Below, piece by piece: positions 22,894 through 34,443 of a DNA stretch of 64,000 nucleotides (within the stretch, counting starts at the first letter, position 1; the number at the start of each line of letters is the position of its first letter). Below the pieces are notes generated by a model that was not told where the DNA came from, did no database searches, and saw only the letters and a list, made by a program, of their open reading frames with translations. Source of the stretch: Batkoa obscura (taxonomy: Eukaryota > Entomophthoromycota > Entomophthoromycetes > Entomophthorales > Batkoaceae); the NCBI GenBank assembly GCA_030770535.1, contig JASVEC010000010.1, positions 248,001-312,000 of the forward strand, read 5' to 3'. A program made the translations under genes and the position numbers.

Positions 22894-25327
22894 CCACTTA
22901 ATTCAAGTTGAAAGAAGATAAAATAAAAAAGTTAACAAATAATATGAAATTTGAACTTTTTTAATCAAATTATTAAAAATGATATCAAACTAGTTGGTTA
23001 TAAATTTAAATCTTACTAATTTTGTAACTTAAAAAACTTCAAACGGCCCCATTAAAAAGCTATCTTTGGAACACTTCTTATTTAAATTCGCTCATTAGTT
23101 CAATATAAAAGGTGAATTGGTTGCGATTAATTCAACTTTGACTTTATTTAGTTGTTCATTTTAAATTGGTTTTACTTCAAATGGTTGAGTGATCTTTATC
23201 TGATTTGCTAAACAATAATAATCCACAAATCACTTAGCTCCTATATTTATCATGCGTTGATGATTGGATACGTAATAAACAATTATTAACTATAGGTTTG
23301 AGAGAAGGTTGATTAAATCGAGTCTATAAAAAGAAGAAACTCAATTTAAATTCTTAAATTTAAGATCAAAGATTTTCATTACCTTAATTAATCTCAAAAT
23401 TAATTTATAAAATGTAAAAATAAAATAAAAAATAAAGGAGTGGCAAAACAAAGTTAAGGAAAGAGACATAGGATAATAGGATACCTAAGTTAAAAGTACA
23501 AAATTATTATCTTTTATAGTAAAAAATTGATTTTTTATCGTACCAATGTTAACTCATTATGTAATATTTTTTACGCATTAATTAGCCTTTAAGGTGGATT
23601 CTTGGCTAAATAGAAGGGCTATTCTATTATTCTTTTTATTCATTTCTATCACTGCAACTTTTGCAGTACTTTGAATAGATCAGAATAATAAGATTTGCCC
23701 GAAAACTATTCTACACAGTATAACTGTTTTGTGGCATAACTAGCTATTAATCTAAGGGAAAAAATTATGTCAAAATTGGCATTAATATATGGACTAGGCA
23801 TTAAAAAATAGGCTAATAAATAAGTTGATTATAAAAATCATCGCTAAAATAGTCACAAAAGAGTTACAATAGATGTATTAATCTCTAATTGTTTTTAAAT
23901 TTTTTATCCCTAAGTCTATTTATATTTTTAAACATAATTCCTGCTCCGTTATTATTTTAATTTAATATGATAACAAAAGAATGCAAAGTTGATATAGTAT
24001 ACGAGTTATAGTCTTTCTAATTAAAGTTATATATCAAAACTTCATTTTAAAGCATTAAAATTTAATAAATGACATGTAAATATTACTTCGTTAATTTTAT
24101 ATCACATAAAAAATAGACAAATGAAGGAAACTAAAGAAGATACTACTTTATTTCATGTTTAACATTTGAAAATACTCAACAACTTCCCAAAAATAATAAG
24201 TTTAAAATTTTCAAATATAAAAAAATAGAAGTTAAAAGAGAATATAAAAATTAAATTCAAATACTTGATAATAAATTAAACTCAATATTAAAGATCTATA
24301 AAAACACTAGAACTATTCAAGCTATTTGTAAACAATTAAAAGTGCTTCAACACTCAGGAGGTTGAATAACATTAAATAACGATCAAACTATTAAAACAGG
24401 GAGAATAAGGGATAAAAATATTAATGATCTAGAGGCATAGTTATTAGGTTAGGATATTAACTATTATCTTTTATGCTATTTATAAAATATCAACTGTTAT
24501 TTCTAGTTTTTTATTGTTATATTTTCGAAACTTTTATTATTATAAAAGGATAATTGGTTTAAAATATCAACAGTTTTTAGCTAAAAGCCATATGAGGATT
24601 TGAATAAATATCACATTCTTAAGTGACGTTTCATAAAATAATAACGTCATTTGTTAATTACACAATTGAATAGGTTCTATTATAGTATAGTATTGTTGTA
24701 AGGTATTTTATATCAAATATTTATTATCAAATAATTCTAAAGTTTTGTTTTTTATAGTTTATGAATTTTTGATATTAAAAAACACAAGTTGCTATATACG
24801 GATGATAAAACCTATTGAGGGTACTTTTAAAAAATGTGTGTAGTTATAAATAATTGACTTTTATGTAATAAATCATTAAAAATAGGTGTTAGCCAAGGAC
24901 TTTTACTTTTAATAATCATAATAATAATTGAGCTACTAAAACATCAAGCTAGCTTATTTAATGAATTAGATCTTTTATTCTAAGCCAAGACTCCACTTCT
25001 TAAAAAAAGATTGAATCACCTGTGGCTTATAATAGTGGTTCTAAATAGATAGGTTTGATAGTATTCTATAATATTTGTTATGATTTTAATAACAATAACA
25101 ATGGATTCAAATGAAAATTAATTTAACAGGTTAAAATGAGCAAATGAAATAAGAAATTGCTATTCAAGTATTGAAAAGAAGCTGTAATCAAAAAGGGGCA
25201 GTTGGGGCATAACTAATTAGCCAACTGGAGAAATCAAAAAAAGGAGGGGAAAAAATAAATCTAAGGGGGTAAAATATAAATATGAAAAACAATGAAATTT
25301 TAAACGTTTATTTTTTTTATTTATATA
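22894..25327. other. 2.4-kb intergenic region
   Basis: Divergent spacer between the POT and Myb genes. No open frame of interest, no RNA gene and no MITE copy recognised. Confidence 0.5.
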
Positions 25328-26205
25328 ATGGAACAAATTAATAGTTTATTTAATTCCGCGTTATTAAACAATGACGAAGTCAATTGGATTCAAGTACATG
25401 AAGACAATTTAGCTTTAGCTTTAAACTCTTCTTCCCCCAATTTATCTTTATCTTGCTCTGATGATAGTACTATCAATGAACTTGTACCAACTATCAAAAA
25501 AAAACCAAAAAAGGGAGCTTGGACAAAGGAAGAAGATGGCTTATTAATTCAACTCATGAATGAAAATAAAAATACAATTTCATGGTCCTCTTTTGGTCGA
25601 GTTATAAAAACACGTACTGGTAAACAATGTAGAGAGAGATGGCATAATCACCTTGATCCAAATGGTAGTGCTATTTATTTCTTTTAATGTATTAAGATAT
25701 TAACTTTATATTAGTAAATAAAGCCCCATTTACTGACCAAGAAAATCAAATAATCTTAGATATGTATCATAAAATTGGTCCCAAATGGGCCACTATTTCA
25801 AAGCAATTAGTTGGAAGGTAGATTAAATTTTATTTAATAGCTTATATTTTATATTAAATTCTTAATTTTAGACCCGATAATTCCATTAAAAATCATTTTA
25901 ACACCGCATTAAATCCACATAAACAAGAAGCAAGAAGGAAACGAAAAGAAAAAGTAGAACAAAGTAAAAAAGTGAGAAAAATCAAAAAACAAGAGGAAGT
26001 CTCTACCGACTATTTAGATACTACGGATTATTCACAACCTTCTCCAGCCTTAAATTTATTTGATCATTTTTTTAATCCAGATTATTCCTTTATAACTCAA
26101 TCCACTTCTACAGCTACTATCCCTACTTCCTCTACAACTATAACTTCTAATGATGATGATGAGTTTCTAGAAAATTTTAGTAGAGCGTTTTTAAACGATA
26201 TTTAA
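25328..26205 (+). CDS. two-repeat Myb/SANT transcription factor
   Basis: Three exons (25328-25664, 25715-25817, 25872-26205) join in phase to 257 residues. Repeat 1 is GAWTKEEDGLLIQLM through SWSSFGRVIKTRTGKQCRER and WHNHLDPN. Repeat 2 is PFTDQENQIILDMYHKIG then PKWATISKQLVGRPDNSIKN and HFNTAL. The spaced Trp residues and the RTGKQCRERWHN and RPDNSIKNHFN recognition helices define R2R3-type DNA binding. A basic stretch (ARRKRKEKVEQSKKVRKIKK) follows and may be a nuclear signal. The C-terminus is Ser/Thr-rich and acidic, suggesting an activation region. Its targets cannot be inferred from the neighbours. Confidence 0.9.
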
Positions 26206-27026
26206 TTTTTTTTTCTTTCTTTTCCTTTGGTGTTATCATTAATTACTTTACAATAAACAGCTATTTATTATTTGTGTCTTCAATATTTTATTTTTGCTTA
26301 TTACTTACTTATTAAGAATTAATAGTCCATTGTTTTACATCAAATTTATTGATTTAAAACATTAAATAATTATTACTTTGAAAGCTTGTATAAAATGGTC
26401 ATGTTAATAAATGAAGTAATATTTTTATTATTTGATACTATTATACAAGTATAATTTTTTAAACTGTAAATTCTATAAAATTTGTTACATTTTTATTTAG
26501 ATACTATAGTATACTAAATATCCCATAATGCATAAACTATTCTAATTAAATAATAAAAGTTGTATAAGAGCATATAAGTTTCAAGAGGTTTTAATATTTT
26601 AATAAATCCATTTTTTAAATACAAAGTGTTCAAATATTTTGTTTATTTTTCTAATAAAAACAGTCTAATGCTTTGCAGAACTTTAAACTTATTTTAGCCT
26701 ATATAAAACATTCATGTATACTAGCTTACGAACTTACAAAGGTATTTAGTTTATTTTGGTAATCTTTTGAGATGCTAAATTAGAAGCAAGTAAACAACAT
26801 TTTTATACAAATTAATCAAATAATACATTTTAATATAAACAATTGTAATATAAATATGAGTATTAAATAAAAGAATTTTTTATTTACTATTTAACTATTC
26901 TTATCAATTCTTAATAATATTTTTTGATTAAATAACTGCTTAATGATTAAAAATGATACTTATGAAAAAAAATACTACTCTGGTTTTGTAAAGGCTTTAT
27001 ATTTATATCAAAAATAAACAAGATGA

Positions 27027-27134
27027 TATATGGGAGTGTTTTTTTGGCTTCATTATTTTTTCCATTTTTTAAGCGCTATTTGAGCGGAAAATTTGTTAGT
27101 AAAATTCTTAAACACAAAAACACATCCCTATATA
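27027..27134 (+). mobile_element. quasi-palindromic MITE-like element, copy 1
   Basis: Left end TATATGGGAGTGTTTTTTTG, core TTTTTTAAGCGCTATTTGAG, right end AAAAACACATCCCTATATA. Strand '+' is set by the core reading AAGCGCTATTTGAGCGG. Confidence 0.85.
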
Positions 27135-27396
27135 TCTTTCTAATGGTAATAAAGTGAAACTTATAGAATCGGTATTTATTGAGCTGTATTTATCTAAAGT
27201 TAAGTGAAATTGCTTCTATGAAATCAGGCACTTATTTAGAGAAGAAAGAGTAGCAAAATAGACTACTAGTAATAATAGATTTTATAATTTAGTTTTAATA
27301 TAACCAAATAAGGATTGATTAGCTTAACACATAAAAGATTTTTAGTTAGTTTGTATATTTGAATAAATTACAGCTGGGTTTGTAAAAATGGTATAC

Positions 27397-27491
27397 AATA
27401 TGGGGAAGTGTTTTTTAAGAATTTTATTAGCAGCTTTTCTACTCAAATAACACTTAAAAAATGGAAGTGATGAAAAAAACATCCCCATATT
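27397..27491 (-). mobile_element. quasi-palindromic MITE-like element, copy 2
   Basis: Ends ATATGGGGAAGTG and AACATCCCCATAT; core CTACTCAAATAACACTTAAA. The flanks extend the inverted repeat by ACA/TGT, so the insertion-site boundary is ambiguous. Confidence 0.8.
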
Positions 27492-28796
27492 GTTAAATAT
27501 AAAATCACTAAAAGATATTGAAAAATACTGTCTTTTTCAATAAATATAAAAAGCGTACAAATGATAAGAAAACAAGGCCAGCTAGCTCATTCTTATTTAA
27601 ATAGAGAATAACTTGGTAGATGTTCTCGTTTTAGTGATTAGCTAGTAATCATTTCTAAATTTTGTGTTATATAAAAAGAGAAAATAATTGAGTAAAAAAG
27701 CATTTCATTTATTACTTGATTTTGGTCTTAAAAGCTAGTATTAGTTGATTATTAGCTGCTTTATAACAAAAATCCAATGGCTATACACATTTTTTACGAA
27801 TACATACAACACTGATGGTTTTTATTAATTGCAGTCAAAAAAATCAAACAAAATACTACAAATTCATACTGTTTTGTTTAGTTTTTATTAATTTTTTGCT
27901 TGTAATTGCTAAAGCTGTCAATGTTATATATTTATAAAAAAGGTGTTTAATATACTTAAATTTATTACTCTTGATTTTGATATAGGATTTGATTGGAACA
28001 TTGAATTGTTATAGTAATAGAGGGGTATTTATATTGTTTTATAAATTACTTAATTCCGATTGTTTACGCTTTACTTTATTTTTAAAATAAATATAACATT
28101 ATAAATAGAACCGTTATAATATTTTCCAAGAGTTATTAATTGAAGTTCTTACAATTTTTACTTTCACTTAACAAATTATTTTGTATTTTAGCGCTATCAA
28201 GTAAGACATAATTTAATAATCAGGTATAAAACACTACTATGGAACTTATGTTTTTAAGTTGTAGCTATACTGATCCGTTTATTAAATAAAACATATGGTA
28301 TTAAGGTCTAGTTATTGCTTTATTTTAGTTAATTTTAGAAACATGTTACCGAAAAAACGATAATAAAATTAATAAGCTAATAGCACTTAGTGATCAGAAT
28401 TTATTAATTAAGTAGTTTAATAACATAAAACAATATCTCAAGTTACCATAATCTATAGTTTATAGCATGAGGTACTATCATTGTTATAATAAATATTAGA
28501 CAATATACCATTATAAAACTATATATGGGCATATAGCCAATACTATGTATTGGTATTTATTACTTTCAGTTTAAAACTTACTTAATAAAGCTTCAATTTT
28601 TTAAATTTTATTAAATTTTGAAATATTTAATTCCTTAAAAATTGGATTTGACAAAATAGGCAATAAATTTCTTATTTCAATTAAAGTAATTAATTATAGA
28701 AATATTCAATTCCTTTTAATCAAGAACCAATACTCTGACTATAAAAAACTTCCTTTTTTCTTCTTTTCTCTCAACTTGTAATTATAATATAATATC

Positions 28797-29444
28797 ATGA
28801 AATTTACCTATCTTTTAGTTGCAGCTTGCTTATTTGCCATTTCGGCAGTTGAAGCTTCTCCAAGAAGCAAATCCTTGTCAAAGATCAAGTTAACTAGTGC
28901 ACCAGAAAAGGTAAAGGAGGAATTTGAAGGTCCGATCGAAGACTTACCAACCGGGGATATCAGAGATATCAAGAAGTCTATCAAGAAGTCTAAGGGATCT
29001 AAAAAGAAGCTTACGAAATCCGAAAAGAAAGCCTCCAAAAAGAAGGCCAAAGTAGTATATGCTGGCACAACTAGAAAGAACAAAAAGAAGTGGTCTGTCT
29101 TTACCCTTAAAAAAGCTAAAAAGAACTATGCTGCAGTAATAGCGGAAAATAAATGCGCTAAAGACAAGAAGGTGAAGGGCGAAGCTATTAAAGAAGCTTT
29201 GGAAAAATCACTTGATCAAGGCAAATATATGAAGGTGGAATGTGGTGGTAAAATTTCAGAGTTTAAAAAGGAAAGTAAAAAGGATAAGAAAGTAGCTAAA
29301 ACGGATAAGAAGAAGAACAAGAAGAACAAGAAAAACAAAAAAGACAATAAGGATAAGAAAAACAAAAAAGATAAAAAGAAGGATGAGAAGAAAGATAAAA
29401 AGAAGGATGAGAAGAAAGAAGATAAAGAAGACAAAGATGAATAG
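28797..29444 (+). CDS. secreted lysine-rich basic protein, 215 aa
   Basis: A single exon. The first 20 residues are a clear signal peptide (MKFTYLLVAACLFAISAVEA), with likely cleavage before SPRSK. The mature part begins with clustered KSIKKSKGSKKK and KSEKKASKKK. It continues through a small domain with two Cys (ENKCAKDKKVKGEAIKEAL and YMKVECGGKISEFKK) and ends in a long low-complexity tail of Lys alternating with Asp and Glu. No known family is recognised. A secreted or secretory-pathway protein with a large positive charge is likely; cell-wall association or an effector role are guesses. The gene is less AT-rich than its neighbours, partly through AAG codons. Confidence 0.75.
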   Translation: MKFTYLLVAACLFAISAVEASPRSKSLSKIKLTSAPEKVKEEFEGPIEDLPTGDIRDIKKSIKKSKGSKKKLTKSEKKASKKKAKVVYAGTTRKNKKKWSVFTLKKAKKNYAAVIAENKCAKDKKVKGEAIKEALEKSLDQGKYMKVECGGKISEFKKESKKDKKVAKTDKKKNKKNKKNKKDNKDKKNKKDKKKDEKKDKKKDEKKEDKEDKDE

Positions 29445-29841
29445 ATCATTAACATAATAGGTTGAGCTTATTTCGAGTATGATATTTTCTTTATTTAAAT
29501 AAAATAGTTCCTTAAATTAAATGTTTTCATATGTTTTTAAACTGCTTTATTTTTATTACATAAAAATTCAACATGCATCATTATGATTAAAAATTATTAT
29601 AAAATGCTGTATAGATCGTTTAAAGCATTGTCAACCTAGATGAATAATCACACCTTCAATCAACCATACTGATGTTCTATTCATCTTCTCCACCCGTTCC
29701 TACTTTATCTATTGAGTGGTAGATAATTCAAAGGACAGCGTTAAAGAATAATGATTATAAAAGTTTTAAAATGAGTGGATTAGTCCAATCTGAATTTAAT
29801 AGAAACAATGTTATAAAAGCGTTTTATTAATACCAATAACA
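29445..29841. other. convergent 3' spacer
   Basis: About 400 bp between the stop codons of the Lys-rich gene and the VWA-like gene. Nothing recognised. Confidence 0.5.
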
Positions 29842-32800
29842 TTAACTAAAGTTATCTAAGACCCAACTTTGTTTTTTCGGGAACAGAGTACAAAATTGAT
29901 TTACATTAAATATTTTACCATAAATAAAAAATGGTCTAATTAACTTTCTAATATTCGAATTTGATGGGAGCCATTCAGTGTTTTCCAAAAATAAAATTTG
30001 TTGTTGAAATTGACCATTGATAATAATTATCAATTTACCATATCTTAAATGATATTCTTGGTCATTATGAATTTTTTCATTTTGAAATTTAGTTAAAAAG
30101 TAGCTAAAGCTTCTAACTGAACGATACTTGATTTTGTATTTTAATATTGCTGCAAATTCTTCTAAATCAATAGTAGTATATAATTTGGTTGCCAATAAAT
30201 TATCTTCAAGATCTTTAATGGTGCTTATATATCTTTGCTTTTTTAATAGAAGTGTTTCATTGACTTCTTTTTCAATCAGATTTGACATATAATTATATTT
30301 AAGTTTATCTTTGTACTCTGGTAAACAATAATTAATGTATCTTCCTTCTACTATTGCTTTTCTTCGAACTTCATTATCTCGATGTAAATAACTTTGATGA
30401 AAGATTGAAAATTGTTGCTCAATTGAAAATCCGTCTAACCAAGTATCGATATTATTTTTATTAAGTTGACTGCTATATTTTTTCATCTCATTCAAATCTT
30501 GCTTAATAATCAAATCTGTATCAATAGTGAATAAATCAATTAAGTTTAATAATATATTGACATCTTGCTTTATATAGTTTTTGGTGTCTTTTATGAAATA
30601 TTTTGTTGCTTCAGATAACTTGTAGTTTACTTCATCAAACCTAAACAATGGTAAATCGCTATAGTCTATTTCGTCTTCTTTATTGTCGTATATCCCTTCA
30701 ACTCCTTTAAGCATTTTTATATAAGCTGAATAACTCAATTGTTTCCTTCTGTTTACTCTTTCAATTTCTTTTCTAGTTTCCCATTCCTCAAATACATCAT
30801 TGACATCTTTATCTAAATTAATATTCATCAATTCAATTAGATTATTTCCATATCTAGGCTGAAACCAATCCACATTCAATCTTCTTCTTATGCTTTCTTC
30901 GAGCAGCTCGTCTTTGACCTGCTTCAAAGTATCAAAAAAGTCTTCCTTTGAAATATCATTCAAATGGACTGCGCACAATAGCCTCATTAGAAACAATAGG
31001 TTATCTGGGATAACGTCGATGGTTCTATTTAAAGCGCCATTTTTATAATCTTTAAACTTTTTGATAGTATCCTCTTGTATACTTGTTTGAAATGGAAATT
31101 GATAAACTTGTAAGCAAGTTTCAAACAGTAATTTAAGGACAAATAAATTATGCTCTGTGTTATTCGACAGGTAATTTTCGAAACATTTTGACAATACCAT
31201 AAATGGTATCACTTTCAACTCTGACCCAGATCCCCCAGTAATAGATAAAGTAGTCATCCACGCCAATATAGGTCTTGATCTCCTTGATGAAATTTCCCAA
31301 TGCTTTGGATGTAAATACAATGGCAAAATGGCATTGATCTTTTCATTCCTTAAACCTGAAGTGACAAAAGAATCCAACAATGTATTAAAACCCCCATGTA
31401 CCAAATCGTCCTCCAAATTTTGTACTTGTATTTTGTAAGTTAACATCTCCATAAACGTGTCCACACTTATAAATGTGGAGCTTATATCTAAGATATTAAT
31501 CTTACTTGGATCAAAGATTGTAGAATCATTACGTCCCACCAATAAACCTAAACCTATACAATCCCCAGATTCCAATGCTTCTATTAAGTTCACTCTGCTA
31601 AAAGCGCACCTTGTGTTCTCTAATAAAGTACTATTTATTTCTTTATGTAGCTCTGTATTATTAATTAAGTGTGATAATTCTGTTATCCTCTTCTCATTCC
31701 TTTCAATTCTCCTAATATTTTTACCCATCCTTTTAAATATGGCTTTTTTACCTTTATTATTCACTGAAATGCTATCTGGCGTTAGAGTCCTCCATTGAGC
31801 TATCCTATCATGGTTCAGTTGGTTATTTCTATATTGTAATACATTATGCTCTAATTTCTTGGCCAGTCTCTTAACATGTAAAATTTTATTACGTACCAAT
31901 TTCCGGCTTTCCACCTTGGACCTACCAATAGTTTGAAAATTGGCATCCAAAAGTCGATTGATCTTATCTAAAGTTCTATGTATATCATCTAACTCTTCAT
32001 TTATTAATGGCTTCACTTTAAAATCAAACACTTGCTTTGCTATCGTTTTAATCTCAAGTTCAATAAAGGTGCTATGGATAAACTGATAATGCCCGGTTAA
32101 ATCATCTTTAAAATACTGTTTACATTTTATACTACTAATGGGTATAAAAGTTTCTTTTTTCTTTTCACTAATCTGTTTAATAAATAATACCATCTCATCA
32201 TTACTATATTTATCTTTTTTAATAATTAAATAGCTATCTAAATTCGTTATAGTTTGTAGATGTTGATGTAGGCAATTTCCAATAAAAAATTCCACTTTTA
32301 TTATCCCCATATAATCAATAACTGAATTAATACTCTCTTTTATACTAGATAAATCGGGTACAAACTGTAAGATACCTCTTTGAGTGCCGCTTAGTAATAA
32401 ACAATTTAAAAATAAGTTATTATAGTTAGATGAAAATGTGATACAGTTGATACTTAAGCTAAGATTTTCTTTAATATTAATTAGATCTTTGAGCTCATCT
32501 ATAATATAAAAACTTGAATTATTATTATGGTCGTTTCCGTTAGTAAATATCAGCCCATTTGAAACCTTGTCATTCCATATATTTTCTTGAATGAAGCTAA
32601 AAAATCTTCGAATACTTGATCTGAAATTCGAACTTTTATTCTCTGTACAACTCTCAATCACCTCAACGATCTCAGTTAGCTGACATTGCATCAAAGGAAA
32701 TACTTTCACACTCCCTTCACAAACAAAAATAATATCTCTCACATACAAATAAACCTCTGAGATTAAATCAATAATATATCTTTTAGTAAGTAGTAACTCG

Positions 32801-33024
32801 ATTGTGCTCATCTCAGTATCCAAAACAATGAAAATAATCCTTGTTGGTATATTCTTTTGACATAGTGGTGTTAGTATGTGATAATCAATTTTTAACTTAA
32901 TTCCTATCTCTTCTGAGTTTAAAGCGATATATTCACCCATTATTTTTATCTCTGGCTTCCTTAATATCAAATCATCTCTCGCTGTTTCTTCTTTATTTTG
33001 ATATGTAATATTTATATCAGTCAT
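29842..33024 (-). CDS. large VWA-like protein (paralogue of 14696-17785)
   Basis: A single exon of 1060 codons. Residues about 55-250 show a VWA-like order of parts: TRIIFIVLDTEMSTIELLL where a metal-site DxSxS would sit (here D-T-E-M-S), NGLIFTNGNDHNN as the second strand and turn, and SINCITFSSNYNNLFLNCLL leading to SGTQRGILQFVPD. A helical linker follows, then the family body: CIGLGLLVGRNDSTIFDPSK, INAILPLYLHPKHWEI, LKVIPFMVLSKCF, RTIDVIPDNLLFLMRLL, WLDGFSIEQQFSIFHQSY, NLLATKLYTTIDLEEFA, IKYRSVRSFSYF and EWLPSNSNIRKLIRPFF. Most of these have counterparts in the 1029-aa protein, so the two genes share ancestry. This copy has ordinary codon use and no Asn runs. Function unknown; VWA folds usually mediate protein-protein contacts. 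No introns. Confidence 0.82.
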   Translation of the reverse strand: MTDINITYQNKEETARDDLILRKPEIKIMGEYIALNSEEIGIKLKIDYHILTPLCQKNIPTRIIFIVLDTEMSTIELLLTKRYIIDLISEVYLYVRDIIFVCEGSVKVFPLMQCQLTEIVEVIESCTENKSSNFRSSIRRFFSFIQENIWNDKVSNGLIFTNGNDHNNNSSFYIIDELKDLINIKENLSLSINCITFSSNYNNLFLNCLLLSGTQRGILQFVPDLSSIKESINSVIDYMGIIKVEFFIGNCLHQHLQTITNLDSYLIIKKDKYSNDEMVLFIKQISEKKKETFIPISSIKCKQYFKDDLTGHYQFIHSTFIELEIKTIAKQVFDFKVKPLINEELDDIHRTLDKINRLLDANFQTIGRSKVESRKLVRNKILHVKRLAKKLEHNVLQYRNNQLNHDRIAQWRTLTPDSISVNNKGKKAIFKRMGKNIRRIERNEKRITELSHLINNTELHKEINSTLLENTRCAFSRVNLIEALESGDCIGLGLLVGRNDSTIFDPSKINILDISSTFISVDTFMEMLTYKIQVQNLEDDLVHGGFNTLLDSFVTSGLRNEKINAILPLYLHPKHWEISSRRSRPILAWMTTLSITGGSGSELKVIPFMVLSKCFENYLSNNTEHNLFVLKLLFETCLQVYQFPFQTSIQEDTIKKFKDYKNGALNRTIDVIPDNLLFLMRLLCAVHLNDISKEDFFDTLKQVKDELLEESIRRRLNVDWFQPRYGNNLIELMNINLDKDVNDVFEEWETRKEIERVNRRKQLSYSAYIKMLKGVEGIYDNKEDEIDYSDLPLFRFDEVNYKLSEATKYFIKDTKNYIKQDVNILLNLIDLFTIDTDLIIKQDLNEMKKYSSQLNKNNIDTWLDGFSIEQQFSIFHQSYLHRDNEVRRKAIVEGRYINYCLPEYKDKLKYNYMSNLIEKEVNETLLLKKQRYISTIKDLEDNLLATKLYTTIDLEEFAAILKYKIKYRSVRSFSYFLTKFQNEKIHNDQEYHLRYGKLIIIINGQFQQQILFLENTEWLPSNSNIRKLIRPFFIYGKIFNVNQFCTLFPKKQSWVLDNFS

Positions 33025-33735
33025 CCTAATTATACAAAAGAGATAAAAGTTCTATAAGCTGAACTAGAATTAAATTATCATTCTTTGCAAATTTTGGTTA
33101 CATAAAGAGAATTTTAATTGAAAATATTAACTCAGTTTTATCCAACACTGTAGACTCTAAGTTTTAAATATAATGCTATCTTCGGGCGATAATGTGTTAT
33201 AAAGATAGTCTATGAGAATATGGTATTCGATTAAAGAGCTGATACACGGGTTGAAAATTTATCAATTAAAATATTCATTATATGACGTTAGTTACGTTTT
33301 AACTTAAAATTTCACTTATATTAATAAACTGCTTTATAATACCCGATGCTTATTCCTTGCTATAGATAATAAGTTAAAGAGTGAAGGTTTTGTATTATAA
33401 ATGTTATACTGAAAGTAGTTTTTATTTAAAAGTTTTAAAGAAATGTTTTCTAAGAAAAGGTGTAATAAATGTTTATTATTTTATTTCATATTTAACCATT
33501 TGTAAAATAACTCGCAGTTAAAATGAACCCTTCATCATCCATTCAAGGCACATACAATAAAAATTAAACTAACTATATCACTTATCTCGTTAAAGGTGAC
33601 ATCTTAGGATTTTCAAAGCAACTTCAACGTTCTACCCGAAAAGAACTCTCACTAAGTAACTCAAACAAGCTAATGCTGAGTCATAGATCTTTCAAAGGTA
33701 TTTTAAAGTGATAAGCATATACATAAACAAGCTCA
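33025..33735. other. 0.7-kb intergenic region
   Basis: Upstream of the VWA-like gene and downstream of the proton channel. Nothing recognised. Confidence 0.5.
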
Positions 33736-34443
33736 TTATGCCTCATTTTTACTACAATCAACTTTAGCAAGCTCGTTCATTAGCTGTTGAATCTGCTCTT
33801 CTAGAAGATTCACTTTTTCACAGCATTCTGGATGGTGATTTTCACTCTAAAAGGGCAAAAAAATAAGACAGGTTAAATATTAATCCTAATAAACAAACTT
33901 ACATTCATTTGCTGTATATGAGTAAAAACATGAAACAAACGGAACATCTTATATAACCTAAAGATAATGACTGCTGTAGCAGTAGCGGGTGCATGTTCCA
34001 TAAGCAATACATACAAAGCAATATCAGACACGACTGAGAAAGTTAAGATAACAAAATCTGCAATTTTGACCCAACTGTCAAAATAGTATTTAAATCCCTT
34101 GACTAGATAGACCTTTACAAATATTTCTACAAAAAAAATTAAAGGGAAGACCCAAGAAATGTAGAACAAAATTTTGTTTGCAAATAGAGTTTCAGGTTGA
34201 TTGTAAGTGACTATAGATAAAAAGTTAGTTGTTTTCTTACGTGGTAAGCGTTTTTCAATTACCTAATACTAGACCTATGGCCAACAAGCTTATATCCAGA
34301 AACACGATACCGATAATGGTATAATGGTATTTTTTGGTCTTGAAATATTTATTTAATCTATAGTTCCAATTGGTTTCCTCTTTATTGTAAACGTTTTGTT
34401 CCAGTTTAACTAAATCAACAGTATTTAAAGACTCGGTAGACAT
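33736..34443 (-). CDS. voltage-gated proton channel, Hv1 type
   Basis: Three exons (34263-34443, 33903-34210, 33736-33846) join in phase to 199 residues. The protein is a voltage-sensor domain with no pore module. S1 is YTIIGIVFLDISLLAIGLVL with Asp50 at the place of the human Hv1 selectivity Asp112. S2 is WVFPLIFFVEIFVKVYLV with Glu89 and Lys93. S3 is IADFVILTFSVVSDIALY with Asp112 and Asp123. S4 is FRLYKMFRLF with Arg145, Lys148 and Arg151 spaced every three residues, matching RLWRVAR. A short C-terminal helix (VNLLEEQIQQLMNELAKVD) looks like the dimerising coiled coil of Hv1. It would let protons out of the cell upon depolarisation; Hv1 proteins are known in some fungi. Confidence 0.9.

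Larger units (their letters stand above)
26206..28796. other. 2.6-kb intergenic region with two MITE copies
   Basis: No gene seen. It holds two MITE copies in opposite orientation (27027-27134 and 27397-27491). The remainder is featureless AT-rich DNA. Confidence 0.5.

Noticed and set aside
29216-29455. Minus-strand frame rich in Phe, Leu and Ser
   Set aside because: It is the antisense reading of the lysine-rich tail of the secreted protein.
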